Source of the DNA: Aquipseudomonas alcaligenes NBRC 14159
GTDB taxonomy: Bacteria > Pseudomonadota > Gammaproteobacteria > Pseudomonadales > Pseudomonadaceae
Direction of reading: 5' to 3'
Length of the DNA: 64,000 nt
NCBI RefSeq assembly: GCF_000467105.1
Contig: NZ_BATI01000008.1
Span: 62,001-126,000, forward strand
In this document: positions 8,481 through 17,506 of the stretch, piece after piece
Position numbering within the stretch: position 1 is the stretch's first letter
Layout: each line of letters starts with the position of its first letter
Notes under the pieces: generated by a model
The model's database searches: none
What the model saw: the letters and a program-made list of their open reading frames with translations, nothing else
What the model was told of the DNA's origin: nothing
Made by a program: the position numbers and the translations under genes

Positions 8481-8746
8481 GCTCATCCACAGAAGCTGTG
8501 GATAACTCTGTGCGCAGTTTCTGCAGAACTCGCTGCAAAGCGGACTCCGTCTACTCCGCAAGCGCTTGCCGATTTTTTGATCAAAGATAAAAAATCTATA
8601 AAAAACAGATTGTTATGCGAAACAAGGGCACAGCGCACAAAATCCGTGCAGCACGCCATACGCCCAGCTCTTCTTTGTGCATAAACACAAGGCTGCTGAT
8701 AGCCGGGCCCGTGCCCAGCGGGTTCAAAACAGACTGCACGCCTCGG
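8481..8746. other. Non-coding stretch with DnaA-like boxes and an AT-rich island
   Basis: About 300 bases separate the methyltransferase stop from tRNA-Thr. The left end holds an inverted pair of DnaA-box-like sites (8483-8505). Next comes a short palindrome GCAAGCGCTTGC (8558-8569) with T6 at 8573-8578, possibly a weak terminator. Then an AT-rich run covers about 8571-8620, unusual for this genome. No convincing reading frame or tRNA-like fold is visible besides the flanking tRNA. A small RNA cannot be excluded. Confidence 0.5.
8483..8505. promoter_or_regulatory. Inverted pair of DnaA-box-like sites
   Basis: TCATCCACA (8483-8491), five bases, then TGTGGATAA (8497-8505), whose complement TTATCCACA is the perfect consensus DnaA box. 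The pair is symmetric. Whether DnaA binds here is inference; such pairs can also be a short hairpin. Confidence 0.55.
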
Positions 8747-8774
8747 TTTACAGGGTCGAAGCAATGGCTATAAT
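8747..8774 (+). promoter_or_regulatory. Sigma-70 promoter of tRNA-Thr
   Basis: TTTACA (8747-8752), 16 bases, perfect TATAAT (8769-8774), then a GC-rich GGCGGCC discriminator directly before the tRNA. Confidence 0.85.
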
Positions 8775-8785
8775 GGCGGCCCCTT

Positions 8786-8861
<76 letters not shown>

Positions 8862-8867
8862 TACAAA

Positions 8868-8897
8868 ACGAAGGCCCGCAGCGATGCGGGCCTTTGT
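8868..8897 (+). terminator. Intrinsic terminator of tRNA-Thr
   Basis: A 13-bp stem (8868-8880 with 8885-8897, one G-U pair) centred on GGCCCGCA/TGCGGGCC with loop GCGA. The T-rich stretch after it is interrupted (CGTTTC). Confidence 0.75.
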
Positions 8898-8955
8898 CGT
8901 TTCTGCAGCCTGTGCGCTGGCATACTAGGGCGACTCCCCTGGCGCAGATCGCAGC

Positions 8956-10764
8956 ATGACCGCAGCTCCCACTCCCCACCGCCCGCGCTGGCGCAGCCTG
9001 GCCTTGCTGGCCCTGCTGCTCGCCCCGCTGCTGTGGCCGCTGCAGTTCTTCGCCGAACGTTATTACCGCGAGGAACTGCTCGAACAGAATCGCCAGACCC
9101 TCGACCTGTACGTCGCCACGCTGTTCGGTACCCTGCAGCGCTACGAAGTGTTGCCGAACATCCTCGCCGAGCTGCCACCGCTGCGCGCCCTGCTCGCCGC
9201 GCCGGCCGACGGCGATCTGCGCAACCGCGCCAACCTGCTGCTCGCCCAGGTGCGCAGGGAAACCGGCGCCGACGTGATCTACCTGATGAGCCCGCAAGGC
9301 CTCACCCTGACCTCGTCGAACTGGGACCAGGCCGACAGCTTCGTCGATCGCGATTTCAGCTACCGCCCCTATTTCCGCGAGGCCCTGGCCGGCAAGCCGG
9401 GACGCTTCTTCGGCCTCGGCACCACCTCGCGCAAGCGCGGCTACTTCTTCTCCAGCCCGGTGCGCGATGGCACGCAGGTAGTCGGCATCCTGGTGGTCAA
9501 GGTCGACCTCGACGATGCCGAGGCCCTGTGGGGCAACACGCCGGAACAGCTGATGGTTACCGACGGCAACGGCGTGGTGATCATCTCCTCGCGCGAGGAC
9601 TGGCGCTTCCGCGCCACCCGCGAGCTGGACAACGCCGAACGCACCGCCATCGCTGCCAACCAGCCCTACCCGACCCAGGCGCCCGCGCCGTTGCGCCTGG
9701 ACGAGCGCGCCTGGCTGACCCAGAGCCGCGAGCTGCAGGAAGCCGGGCTGACCGCCAGCATCCTCGCCCCTCGCCAGTTGATCGACCGCCAGGTACGCAC
9801 CACGCTGGTGATCGGCGCTGCCGCCCTGCTGGTCGGCCTGCTGCTGCTCGGCCTGCTGTTGCAACGCCGCCGTCACTACATCGAACGCATCGCCCTCGAT
9901 GCCCGAGCCCGCCGCGAGCTGGAAATGCGCGTGCTGGAACGCACCCGCGACCTGGAGATGCTCAACAACCGCCTGAAAGACGAGGTACTGGTGCGCGAGC
10001 ATGCCCAGCAGGAGCTGGTGCGCACCCAGGACGAGCTGGTCCAGGCCGGCAAGCTCACGGCGCTGGGCACCATGAGCGCGAGCATCAGCCACGAGCTGAA
10101 CCAACCCCTGGCGGCCATCCGCAGCTATGCCGACAACGCCGGCGTGCTGCTCGACCACCAGCGCCTGGACGATGCGCGCGGCAATCTCAAGCAGATCAGC
10201 GAACTGACCGGGCGCATGGCCTCGATCATCGCGCACCTGCGCGCCTTCGCCCGGCGCGACCGGCATGCGCCGGAGAGCGTCGCGCTGCAGCCGGCCATCG
10301 ACGACGCCCTGGCCCTGCTGGCCAAACGCCGGCGCGCCCTGGAAGTGGAACTGGTCCGCGACCTGCCGGATGCCACCCTCTGGGTACAGGCCGGCGAAAC
10401 GCGCCTGCGCCAGGTACTTGGCAACCTGCTGGCCAATGCCCTCGATGCCCTGAGCGAGAAGGCGCCGCCAAGACGTATCTGGATCAGTGCCGAAGTCACC
10501 GCCGAGGGCGTCGATCTACAGTTGCGCGACAATGGTCCGGGCTTTTCCGCACAGGCGCTGCAACATGCCCGCGAGCCGTTCTTCACCACCAAGACACGCA
10601 CCCAGGGCCTCGGCCTCGGCCTGGCCATCTGCGAGACCCTGATGCGCGCCCTGGGCGGCGAGCTGCTGCTGGCCAACCACCCGGAAGGCGGCGCGCTGAT
10701 CACCCTGCGACTGCGCAACAGCACCCCAGGTGCCAACCTGCAACCGCCCGAGGAGTTTTCATGA
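8956..10764 (+). CDS. dctB: C4-dicarboxylate sensor histidine kinase DctB
   Basis: Inner-membrane sensor kinase, 602 residues. TM1 lies near residues 14-30. A periplasmic PAS-like/CACHE sensor follows, with the DctB-type segment DRDFSYRPYFREALAGKPG near 133-151. TM2 is near 277-298 (LVIGAAALLVGLLLLGLLL), then a coiled-coil linker. The phosphoacceptor is His379 in ASISHELNQPLAAIRSYADN. The ATP-binding N box (LGNLLANALDAL), G1 (DNGPGF), F (FFTTK) and G2 (GLGLGLAI) boxes follow. It overlaps dctD by four bases. In Pseudomonas DctB senses C4-dicarboxylates and activates uptake genes through DctD. The dctPQM transporter, next to this pair in PAO1 as I recall, is absent here. Confidence 0.9.
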   Translation: MTAAPTPHRPRWRSLALLALLLAPLLWPLQFFAERYYREELLEQNRQTLDLYVATLFGTLQRYEVLPNILAELPPLRALLAAPADGDLRNRANLLLAQVRRETGADVIYLMSPQGLTLTSSNWDQADSFVDRDFSYRPYFREALAGKPGRFFGLGTTSRKRGYFFSSPVRDGTQVVGILVVKVDLDDAEALWGNTPEQLMVTDGNGVVIISSREDWRFRATRELDNAERTAIAANQPYPTQAPAPLRLDERAWLTQSRELQEAGLTASILAPRQLIDRQVRTTLVIGAAALLVGLLLLGLLLQRRRHYIERIALDARARRELEMRVLERTRDLEMLNNRLKDEVLVREHAQQELVRTQDELVQAGKLTALGTMSASISHELNQPLAAIRSYADNAGVLLDHQRLDDARGNLKQISELTGRMASIIAHLRAFARRDRHAPESVALQPAIDDALALLAKRRRALEVELVRDLPDATLWVQAGETRLRQVLGNLLANALDALSEKAPPRRIWISAEVTAEGVDLQLRDNGPGFSAQALQHAREPFFTTKTRTQGLGLGLAICETLMRALGGELLLANHPEGGALITLRLRNSTPGANLQPPEEFS

Positions 10765-12122
10765 CGGCCATTGATGCCCGCACCCAGGTCCTGCTGATCG
10801 ACGACGACGAGCACCTGCGCCAGGCCCTGGCGCAGACCCTCGATCTGGCCGGCCTGCGCGTCGAGACCCTGGCCGATGCCCGCGGCGTGGCCGAACGCAT
10901 CACCGCGGACTGGCCGGGCGTAGTGGTCAGCGACATCCGCATGCCCGGCATCGACGGCCTGCAGCTGCTGGCGCAGCTGCACCAGCAGGACGCCGATCTG
11001 CCGATGCTGCTGATCACCGGCCACGGCGATGTGCCGCTGGCGGTGCAGGCGATGCGCGCCGGTGCCTACGATTTCCTCGAGAAACCCTTTGCCAGCGAGG
11101 CACTGCTCGATGCCGTGCATCGCGCGCTGGAGCTGCGCCGCCTGGTGCTGGAGAACCGCAGCCTGCGCCTGGCCCTGGCCGACCGCAATGAGCTGAGCGC
11201 GCGCCTGATCGGCCAGTCCGCGCCGATGCTGCGCCTGCGCGAGCAGGTCGGCGCACTGGCGGCGATTCACACCGACGTGCTGATCCTCGGTGAAACCGGC
11301 GCGGGCAAGGAAGTGGTGGCGCGCGCCCTGCACGATCTGTCGGCGCGCAAGAAGGGCCCCTTCGTCGCGATCAACGCCGGCGCGCTGGCCGAGTCGGTGG
11401 TGGAAAGCGAACTGTTCGGCCACGAGCCGGGCGCCTTTACCGGGGCGCAGAAGCGCCGCATCGGCAAGTTCGAGTTCGCCAACGGCGGCACCCTGTTCCT
11501 CGACGAGATCGAGAGCATGAGCCCGGGCGTACAGGTCAAGCTGCTGCGCCTGCTGCAGGAGCGGGTGGTCGAGCGCCTTGGCGGCAACCAGCTGATCCCC
11601 CTGGATATCCGCGTGATCGCCGCGACCAAGGAAGACCTGCGCGTGGCCGCCGACCAGGGGCGCTTCCGCGCCGACCTCTACTACCGCCTCAACGTGGCGC
11701 CCCTGCGCATCCCGCCGCTGCGCGAGCGCGGTGCCGACATCCTGCTGCTGTTCCGCCACCACGCCGAGGCCGCCGCACAGCGCCATGGCCTGCCGATCCG
11801 CGAACTGCAGGACGGCCAGCGCGCGCAATTGCTCAGCCACGCCTGGCCGGGCAACGTGCGCGAACTGCAGAACGCCGCCGAACGCTTCGCCATGGGCCTG
11901 GATTTGGGCCTGGACCTGCCGCCCGGTGCAACGCCCAGCAACGCCGGCGAGCAGAGCCTGAGCGAACGCGTGGAAGCCTATGAAAAGGCGCTGATCGCCG
12001 CCGAGATGGCCAAAGGGCATACCTCCCTGCGCAGCCTGGCCGAAGCGCTGGGCCTGCCACGCAAAACCCTGCACGACAAGCTGCGCAAGCATGGGCTGGA
12101 CTCGGGCGGCGAAGACGACTAG
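10761..12122 (+). CDS. dctD: Sigma-54-dependent response regulator DctD
   Basis: 453 residues, NtrC class. Receiver domain 5-120 with phospho-acceptor Asp58 in VVVSDIRMPG and the lysine of FLEKPF. AAA+ domain: Walker A GETGAGKE, the sigma-54 contact loop GAFTGA, Walker B GGTLFLDEIE, and an arginine finger region LPPLRERGADI. The C-terminal HTH is SLRSLAEALGLPRKTLHDKLRKHG. ATG 10761 is used because AGGAG lies 6-7 bases upstream and it overlaps the dctB stop; the frame is open far upstream but that part is a shadow of dctB. It activates sigma-54 promoters of C4-dicarboxylate transporters; none is visible in this window. Confidence 0.92.
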   Translation: MTAIDARTQVLLIDDDEHLRQALAQTLDLAGLRVETLADARGVAERITADWPGVVVSDIRMPGIDGLQLLAQLHQQDADLPMLLITGHGDVPLAVQAMRAGAYDFLEKPFASEALLDAVHRALELRRLVLENRSLRLALADRNELSARLIGQSAPMLRLREQVGALAAIHTDVLILGETGAGKEVVARALHDLSARKKGPFVAINAGALAESVVESELFGHEPGAFTGAQKRRIGKFEFANGGTLFLDEIESMSPGVQVKLLRLLQERVVERLGGNQLIPLDIRVIAATKEDLRVAADQGRFRADLYYRLNVAPLRIPPLRERGADILLLFRHHAEAAAQRHGLPIRELQDGQRAQLLSHAWPGNVRELQNAAERFAMGLDLGLDLPPGATPSNAGEQSLSERVEAYEKALIAAEMAKGHTSLRSLAEALGLPRKTLHDKLRKHGLDSGGEDD

Positions 12123-12239
12123 GTACTCGCTACCCGCCTATACCCATTCGAAATATTCAGCCCAAGAGCTATTCGCCAATGCTGCAACGGCATTGAGCCA
12201 TTACGAATAAGCGTCTTACTTCTGCAACTTGCAAGCGAT

Positions 12240-12258
12240 AAAAGCTCAACTAGCTTTT
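12240..12258 (+). terminator. Possible weak terminator after dctD
   Basis: AAAAGCT (12240-12246), loop CAACT, AGCTTTT (12252-12258). Short stem but U-rich end, about 120 bases after the dctD stop. The 339-base gap between dctD and arcD otherwise holds only the arc control region. Confidence 0.4.
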
Positions 12259-12383
12259 CCTCCACGCCGCATCGAAAACACTGACGCAGCCCTCTGGATC
12301 GGCGCGCTTGCGAATCACTGGGGTGGCCCTGAGCGACATCCGCAGTACAGGGACAGTAAGACGAATCGATGGATAGCAGGCTA

Positions 12384-12397
12384 TTGATCAAGATCAA
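12384..12397 (+). promoter_or_regulatory. ANR (FNR-type) box of the arcDABC promoter
   Basis: TTGAT (12384-12388), CAAG, ATCAA (12393-12397): a perfect palindromic FNR/ANR box, 65 bases before the arcD start. ANR is the known oxygen-sensing activator of arcDABC in P. aeruginosa, where its box is centred near -41.5. That spacing would put the transcript start near 12432, 30 bases before the arcD ATG. A GCGACA element at 12333-12338 resembles an ArgR half-site, but this is weak. Confidence 0.88.
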
Positions 12398-12461
12398 TAC
12401 CCCCTCCTCCCTGAGAGAGCCCAATGGTTCTCAACTTCTCTACACCATTTGGAGGTGTTAG

Positions 12462-13886
12462 ATGTCCGACTCGGCAAACAAACTCAAACTGGGCGCACTG
12501 ATCGCCCTGGTGGTCGGCTCGATGGTCGGCGGCGGGATCTTCTCCCTGCCGCAGAACATCGCCAACAGCGCCGGCGCCGGCGCCACCCTGATCGGTTGGC
12601 TGATCACCGGTGTGGGCATGCTGACCCTGGCCTTCGTCTTCCAGACCCTGGCCAACCGTAAGCCCGAGCTCGACGGCGGGGTCTACGCCTACGCCAAGGC
12701 CGGTTTCGGCGACTACATGGGCTTTTCCTCGGCCTGGGGCTACTGGATCAGCGCCTGGATCGGCAACGTCAGCTACATGGTGCTGCTGTTCTCCACCCTG
12801 GGATATTTCTTCCCGGTGTTCGGCGAGGGCAACACCCTGCCGGCGGTGATCTGCGCCTCGGTACTGCTGTGGCTGCTGCACTTCCTGGTGCTGCGCGGGA
12901 TCAAGGAAGCCGCCTTCATCAACACCATCACCACCATCGCCAAGATGGTGCCGCTGGTGCTGTTCATCGTGATCGCCGCCATCGCCTTCAAGATGGACGT
13001 ATTCACCAGTGACTTCTGGGGTGCGGGCAATACCGAACTGGGCAGCGTGATGGACCAGGTGCGCAACATGATGCTGGTCACCGTCTGGGTGTTCATCGGC
13101 ATCGAAGGCGCCAGCATCTTCTCCGCGCGCGCCGAGAAGCGTAGCGATGTGGGCAAGGCCACCGTGATCGGCTTCGTTGGCGTGCTGCTGCTGGTGCTGG
13201 TCAACGTGCTGTCGCAGGGCATCATGGCCCAGGCCGAACTGGCCGGGCTGAAGAACCCCTCGATGGCCGGCGTGCTTGAGCACGTGGTCGGCCCCTGGGG
13301 CGCCCAGCTGATCTCCATCGGCCTGATCGTCTCGCTGGCCGGGGCCCTGCTGTCCTGGACCCTGCTGTGCGCCGAGATCCTCTTCGCCAGCGCCCGCGAC
13401 CACACCATGCCGGAGTTCCTGCGCAAGGAGAACGTCAACCACGTTCCGGCCAACGCGCTGTGGCTGTCCAACGGGCTGATCCAGCTGTTCCTGATCATCA
13501 CCCTGTTCAACAGCTCCACCTACCTGAGCCTGCTGTACCTGGCCACCTCGATGATCCTGGTGCCCTACTTCTGGTCCAGCGCCTACGGCGTACTGCTGGC
13601 GGTGCGTGGCGAGACCTACGAGAACGCCGGCGGCGAGCGCAACAAGGACCTGCTGATCGCGCTGATCTCGTCCATCTACGCCATCTGGCTGGTCTATGCC
13701 GCCGGCATCCAGTACCTGCTGCTGTCCGCGCTGCTCTATGCGCCGGGCGCCATCCTGTTCGCCAAGGCCAAGCGCGAACTGGGGCAACCCGTATTCACCG
13801 GCGTCGAGAAGATCATCTTCGTCGCCGTGCTGATTGGTGCCGCCATTGCCGCCTACGGGCTGTACGACGGTTTCCTCAGTCTGTAA
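12462..13886 (+). CDS. arcD: Arginine/ornithine antiporter ArcD
   Basis: Inner-membrane exchanger of the APC superfamily, 474 residues with about 12-13 membrane segments. It brings in arginine and releases ornithine without energy cost. Opening KLGALIALVVGSMVGGGIFSLPQ holds the conserved substrate-binding GSMVGGGIFSLP segment; GGVYAYAKAGFGDYMGFSSAWGYW follows. GGAGGTG lies five bases before the ATG. First gene of arcDABC behind the ANR box. Separated from arcA by 15 bases with an AGGAG ribosome site. Confidence 0.97.
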   Translation: MSDSANKLKLGALIALVVGSMVGGGIFSLPQNIANSAGAGATLIGWLITGVGMLTLAFVFQTLANRKPELDGGVYAYAKAGFGDYMGFSSAWGYWISAWIGNVSYMVLLFSTLGYFFPVFGEGNTLPAVICASVLLWLLHFLVLRGIKEAAFINTITTIAKMVPLVLFIVIAAIAFKMDVFTSDFWGAGNTELGSVMDQVRNMMLVTVWVFIGIEGASIFSARAEKRSDVGKATVIGFVGVLLLVLVNVLSQGIMAQAELAGLKNPSMAGVLEHVVGPWGAQLISIGLIVSLAGALLSWTLLCAEILFASARDHTMPEFLRKENVNHVPANALWLSNGLIQLFLIITLFNSSTYLSLLYLATSMILVPYFWSSAYGVLLAVRGETYENAGGERNKDLLIALISSIYAIWLVYAAGIQYLLLSALLYAPGAILFAKAKRELGQPVFTGVEKIIFVAVLIGAAIAAYGLYDGFLSL

Positions 13887-13901
13887 GAGAAGGAGTTCGA
13901 C

Positions 13902-15152
13902 ATGTCCAAGAAAGCCCTAGGCGTTCATTCCGAAGCCGGCAAGCTGCACAAGGTGATGGTCTGTTCGCCGGGTCTGGCCCATCTGCGCCTGACCCCCAAC
14001 AACTGCGACGAATTGCTGTTCGATGACGTGATCTGGGTCTCCCAGGCCAAGCGCGACCACTTCGACTTCATGACCAAGATGCGCGAACGCGGCATCGAAG
14101 TGGTCGAGATGCATAACCTGCTCGAGGAGACGGTGAAGAATCCCGAGGCCCTGAAGTGGATCCTCGACCGCAAGATCACCGCCAACAGCGTCGGTCTCGG
14201 CCTGCAGAGCGAAGTACGCTCCTTCATCGAGGGGCTGGAAGCGCGCAAGGTCGCCGAGTTCCTGATCGGTGGCGTGTCCGGAGCCGATCTGGCCAAGCAC
14301 AAGGATTCCGAGGCGGCGAAGATGTTCAACGCCTACCTGGGCGAGTCCAGCTTCCTCTTCCCGCCGCTGCCGAACACCCAGTTCACCCGTGACACCACCT
14401 GCTGGATCTACGGAGGCGTGACCCTCAACCCGATGTACTGGCCGGCGCGCCGCCAGGAAACCCTGCTGACCACCGCGATCTACAAGTTCCACCCGGATTT
14501 CATCAACGAACAATTCGAAATCTGGTACGGCGATCCGGACCAGGATCACGGCTCGGCCACCCTCGAAGGCGGTGACGTGATGCCGATCGGCAACGGTACC
14601 GTGCTGATCGGCATGGGCGAGCGCTCCTCGCACCAGGCCATCGGCCAGGTGGCCAAGGCCCTGTTCGCCAAGGGCGCCGCGGAGAAAGTGGTGGTCGCCG
14701 GCCTCGGCAAGTCCCGCGCCGCCATGCACCTGGACACCGTGTTCAGCTTCTGTGACCGCGACCTGGTCACGGTCTTCCCGGAAGTGGCCTACAACATCGT
14801 GCCCTTCGTGTTGCGACCGGACGAAAGCAAGCCCGGCGGCATCGACGTGCGCCGCGAGGACAAGTCCTTCATCAACGTGGTCGCCGAATCGCTCAACCTG
14901 AAGAAACTGCGCGTGGTGGAAACCGGCGGCGACAGCTTCGAGGCCGAGCGCGAGCAGTGGGACGACGGCAACAACGTGGTCTGCCTGGAACCGGGCGTGG
15001 TGGTCGGCTACGACCGCAACACCTACACCAACACCCTGCTGCGCAAGGCCGGGGTCGAGGTGGTGACCATCAGCGCCAGTGAACTGGGCCGCGGCCGCGG
15101 CGGTGGCCACTGCATGACCTGCCCGATCATCCGCGACCCGATCGACTACTGA
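13902..15152 (+). CDS. arcA: Arginine deiminase ArcA
   Basis: Cytosolic enzyme, 416 residues: arginine plus water gives citrulline plus ammonia. Family motifs are [16 protein letters not shown] near residue 157, [14 protein letters not shown] near 216, [11 protein letters not shown] near 274 and the C-terminal [14 protein letters not shown]. The nucleophile is Cys404 of HCMTCP, matching Cys406 of the 418-residue P. aeruginosa enzyme. Second gene of arcDABC. Two hairpins follow the stop before arcB, sites where the polycistronic mRNA may be processed or stabilised. Confidence 0.98.
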   Translation: MSKKALGVHSEAGKLHKVMVCSPGLAHLRLTPNNCDELLFDDVIWVSQAKRDHFDFMTKMRERGIEVVEMHNLLEETVKNPEALKWILDRKITANSVGLGLQSEVRSFIEGLEARKVAEFLIGGVSGADLAKHKDSEAAKMFNAYLGESSFLFPPLPNTQFTRDTTCWIYGGVTLNPMYWPARRQETLLTTAIYKFHPDFINEQFEIWYGDPDQDHGSATLEGGDVMPIGNGTVLIGMGERSSHQAIGQVAKALFAKGAAEKVVVAGLGKSRAAMHLDTVFSFCDRDLVTVFPEVAYNIVPFVLRPDESKPGGIDVRREDKSFINVVAESLNLKKLRVVETGGDSFEAEREQWDDGNNVVCLEPGVVVGYDRNTYTNTLLRKAGVEVVTISASELGRGRGGGHCMTCPIIRDPIDY

Positions 15153-15160
15153 TCCATCAC

Positions 15161-15200
15161 GCCCCTCCCAACCGGGAGGGGCAGCTCGCGCCAACGCGAG
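15161..15200 (+). promoter_or_regulatory. Tandem hairpins between arcA and arcB
   Basis: GCCCCTCCC / GGGAGGGGC (15161-15169, 15174-15182, loop AACC) and CTCGCG / CGCGAG (15185-15190, 15195-15200, loop CCAA). No U tract. They probably shape differential stability of arcDA and arcBC messages; the first resembles the CCCTCTCCC repeats of this genome. Confidence 0.6.
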
Positions 15201-15258
15201 CCGCCTTCTGCCGCAAGACGAAGGCCATTCCCTCTATCAGTGCCAAGGAGAAAGAACC

Positions 15259-16269
15259 ATGGCGTTCAACATGCACAACCGCAACCTGCTCAGCCTGATG
15301 CACCACAGCACCCGCGAGCTGCGCTACCTGCTCGACCTCTCGCGCGACCTCAAGCGCGCCAAGTACACCGGCACCGAGCAGCAGCACCTGCAGCGCAAGA
15401 ACATCGCGCTGATCTTCGAGAAGACCTCCACCCGCACCCGCTGCGCCTTCGAGGTCGCCGCCTATGACCAGGGCGCCAACGTCACCTATATCGACCCGGG
15501 CTCCTCGCAGATCGGCCACAAGGAATCGATGAAGGACACCGCCCGCGTGCTCGGGCGCATGTACGACGCCATCGAGTACCGCGGCTTCAAGCAGGAAATC
15601 GTCGAGGAACTGGCCAGCTATGCCGGCGTGCCGGTGTTCAACGGCCTGACCGACGAATACCACCCGACGCAGATGCTCGCCGACGTCCTGACCATGCGCG
15701 AGCACAGCGACAAGCCGCTGCATGACATCAGCTATGCCTACCTCGGCGACGCGCGCAACAACATGGGCAACTCGCTGCTGCTGATCGGCGCCAAGCTCGG
15801 CATGGATGTGCGCATCGCCGCGCCCAAGGCCCTGTGGCCGAGCGACGAGCACGTGGCCGCCTGCAAGAAATTCGCCGAGGAAAGCGGCGCACGCATCACC
15901 CTCACCGAAGATGCCAAGGCTGCGGTCAAGGGCGTCGACTTCGTCCATACCGACGTCTGGGTATCCATGGGCGAGCCGGTGGAAGCCTGGGGCGAGCGCA
16001 TCAAGGAGCTGCTGCCCTACCAGGTCAACATGGACATCATGAAGGCCACTGGCAACCCGCGCGCCAAGTTCATGCACTGCCTGCCAGCCTTCCACAACAG
16101 CGAGACCAAGGTCGGCAAGCAGATCGCCGAACAGTACCCGAACCTGAAGAACGGTATCGAAGTCACCGAAGACGTGTTCGAGTCGCCCTACAACATCGCT
16201 TTCGAGCAGGCGGAAAACCGCATGCATACCATCAAGGCGATCCTGGTCTCGACCCTGGCCGATATCTGA
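15259..16269 (+). CDS. arcB: Ornithine carbamoyltransferase, catabolic (ArcB)
   Basis: Cytosolic enzyme, 336 residues. In the deiminase pathway it phosphorolyses citrulline to ornithine and carbamoyl phosphate. Carbamoyl-phosphate site STRTR near residues 56-60, [10 protein letters not shown] near 84, HPTQMLAD near 135, and the ornithine/catalytic HCLPAFHN near 273. Context (between arcA and arcC) and the full-length catabolic-type sequence favour the catabolic enzyme over biosynthetic ArgF. Preceded by AAGGAG. Confidence 0.97.
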   Translation: MAFNMHNRNLLSLMHHSTRELRYLLDLSRDLKRAKYTGTEQQHLQRKNIALIFEKTSTRTRCAFEVAAYDQGANVTYIDPGSSQIGHKESMKDTARVLGRMYDAIEYRGFKQEIVEELASYAGVPVFNGLTDEYHPTQMLADVLTMREHSDKPLHDISYAYLGDARNNMGNSLLLIGAKLGMDVRIAAPKALWPSDEHVAACKKFAEESGARITLTEDAKAAVKGVDFVHTDVWVSMGEPVEAWGERIKELLPYQVNMDIMKATGNPRAKFMHCLPAFHNSETKVGKQIAEQYPNLKNGIEVTEDVFESPYNIAFEQAENRMHTIKAILVSTLADI

Positions 16270-16284
16270 CCACGCGCGGACAGT

Positions 16285-16386
16285 CCCCTCTTCCTCCGGG
16301 AGAGGCTCAGGGTGAGGGCGTTGCCGGCCATTCGATGCTGACGGGCAGCCCCTCCCCCCCACTCCCTCTGCCAAAGGGCGAGGGGA
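16285..16386. repeat. CCCTCTCC-type repeats between arcB and arcC
   Basis: The 139-base gap holds a decayed CCTCT...AGAGG hairpin (about 16287-16305) followed by GGTGAGGGCG, and a second C/G-rich imperfect stem about 16351-16386 (CTCCC...GGCGAGGGGAG). They resemble the palindromes at 7.2, 19.4 and 62.0 kb and look like insertions into the arc operon spacer. Confidence 0.55.
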
Positions 16387-16408
16387 GAACAAACAAGGAG
16401 AACGAACC

Positions 16409-17335
16409 ATGCGACTAGTCATAGCCCTGGGCGGCAACGCCCTGCTGCGGCGTGGCGAGGCCATGACCGCGGAGAATCAGCGCGAGAACGTGCGTATCGC
16501 CTGCGAGCAGATCGCCAAGGTGGCGCCGGGCAACGAGCTGGTGATCGCCCACGGCAACGGCCCGCAGGTCGGCCTGCTGGCCCTGCAGGGCAACGCCTAC
16601 GACCCGAGCAACCCCTATCCGCTGGATGTGCTGGGCGCCGAGACCGAAGGCATGATCGGCTACATGATCGAACAGGAGCTGGGCAACCTGCTGCCGTTCG
16701 AGGTGCCCTTCGCCACCATCCTCACCCAGGTCGAGGTGGACTGCGGTGATCCCGCCTTCAAAAAGCCGACCAAGCCGATCGGCCCGGTCTACAGCAAGGA
16801 AGACGCCGAGCGCCTGGCCGCCGAGAAAGGCTGGAGCATCGCCCCGGACGGCGACAAGTTCCGCCGCGTGGTGGCCAGCCCCCGGCCACAGCGGATCTTC
16901 GAGATCCGCCCGGTGAAGTGGCTGCTGGAAAAGGGCAGCGTGGTGATCTGCGCCGGCGGCGGCGGCATCCCGACCATGTACGAGAACGGCAAGCTGCGCG
17001 GCGTCGAGGCGGTGATCGACAAGGACCTGTGCTCGGCACTGCTGGCCGAGCAGCTCAACAGTGACCTGCTGGTGATCGCCACCGATGTCGATGCCGCCTA
17101 TATCGACTGGGGCAAGCCGACCCAGAAGGCCATCGCCCAGGCCCATCCGGATGAACTGGAACGCCTCGGCTTCGCCGCCGGCTCGATGGGACCGAAAGTG
17201 CAGGCCGCCTGCGAGTTCGCCCGCAACACCGGCAATGTCGCGGTCATCGGCTCTCTGGCCAATATCGAGGCCATCGTGCAGGGCAAATCCGGCACCCGCA
17301 TCAGCACCGCCGAACCCGGCCTCAGCTACCGCTGA
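16409..17335 (+). CDS. arcC: Carbamate kinase ArcC
   Basis: Cytosolic enzyme, 308 residues: carbamoyl phosphate plus ADP gives ATP, CO2 and ammonia, the ATP-yielding step of the pathway. Amino-acid-kinase fold: [14 protein letters not shown] at the N-terminus, [13 protein letters not shown] near 50, [12 protein letters not shown] near 181 and [14 protein letters not shown] near 260. ATG 16409 has AAGGAGAA upstream. Last gene of the operon, followed by a long perfect hairpin. Confidence 0.97.
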   Translation: MRLVIALGGNALLRRGEAMTAENQRENVRIACEQIAKVAPGNELVIAHGNGPQVGLLALQGNAYDPSNPYPLDVLGAETEGMIGYMIEQELGNLLPFEVPFATILTQVEVDCGDPAFKKPTKPIGPVYSKEDAERLAAEKGWSIAPDGDKFRRVVASPRPQRIFEIRPVKWLLEKGSVVICAGGGGIPTMYENGKLRGVEAVIDKDLCSALLAEQLNSDLLVIATDVDAAYIDWGKPTQKAIAQAHPDELERLGFAAGSMGPKVQAACEFARNTGNVAVIGSLANIEAIVQGKSGTRISTAEPGLSYR

Positions 17336-17352
17336 AGTCAGTCCGCCGCATC

Positions 17353-17380
17353 CAGGTCGTGACCTGACGGTCACGACCTG
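17353..17380 (+). terminator. Perfect 12-bp hairpin after arcC
   Basis: CAGGTCGTGACC (17353-17364), loop TGAC, GGTCACGACCTG (17369-17380). No U tract follows, so it could be a factor-dependent end, an mRNA 3' stabiliser or a palindromic protein site. Confidence 0.6.
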
Positions 17381-17506
17381 CGTCATTCAGACATTCCGAT
17401 TCATTTCGAGTCGCCTCCGGCAATGCCCCCGGCTGGATAACCGTTGCCGCTGCACGCAGCCGGCCGATCCCCGCCTGCCCGATGCGACCCTCAGGAGTTC
17501 TGCGTG

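Noticed and set aside
12119..12424. 101-codon minus-strand frame between dctD and arcD.
   Set aside because: It covers the arc promoter and ANR box, lacks a ribosome site, and has no recognisable sequence.
13917..15194. Long open frame (about 425 codons) on the minus strand opposite arcA.
   Set aside because: It is antisense to a certain gene, has no recognisable family, and its amino-acid make-up is that of a frame shadow.
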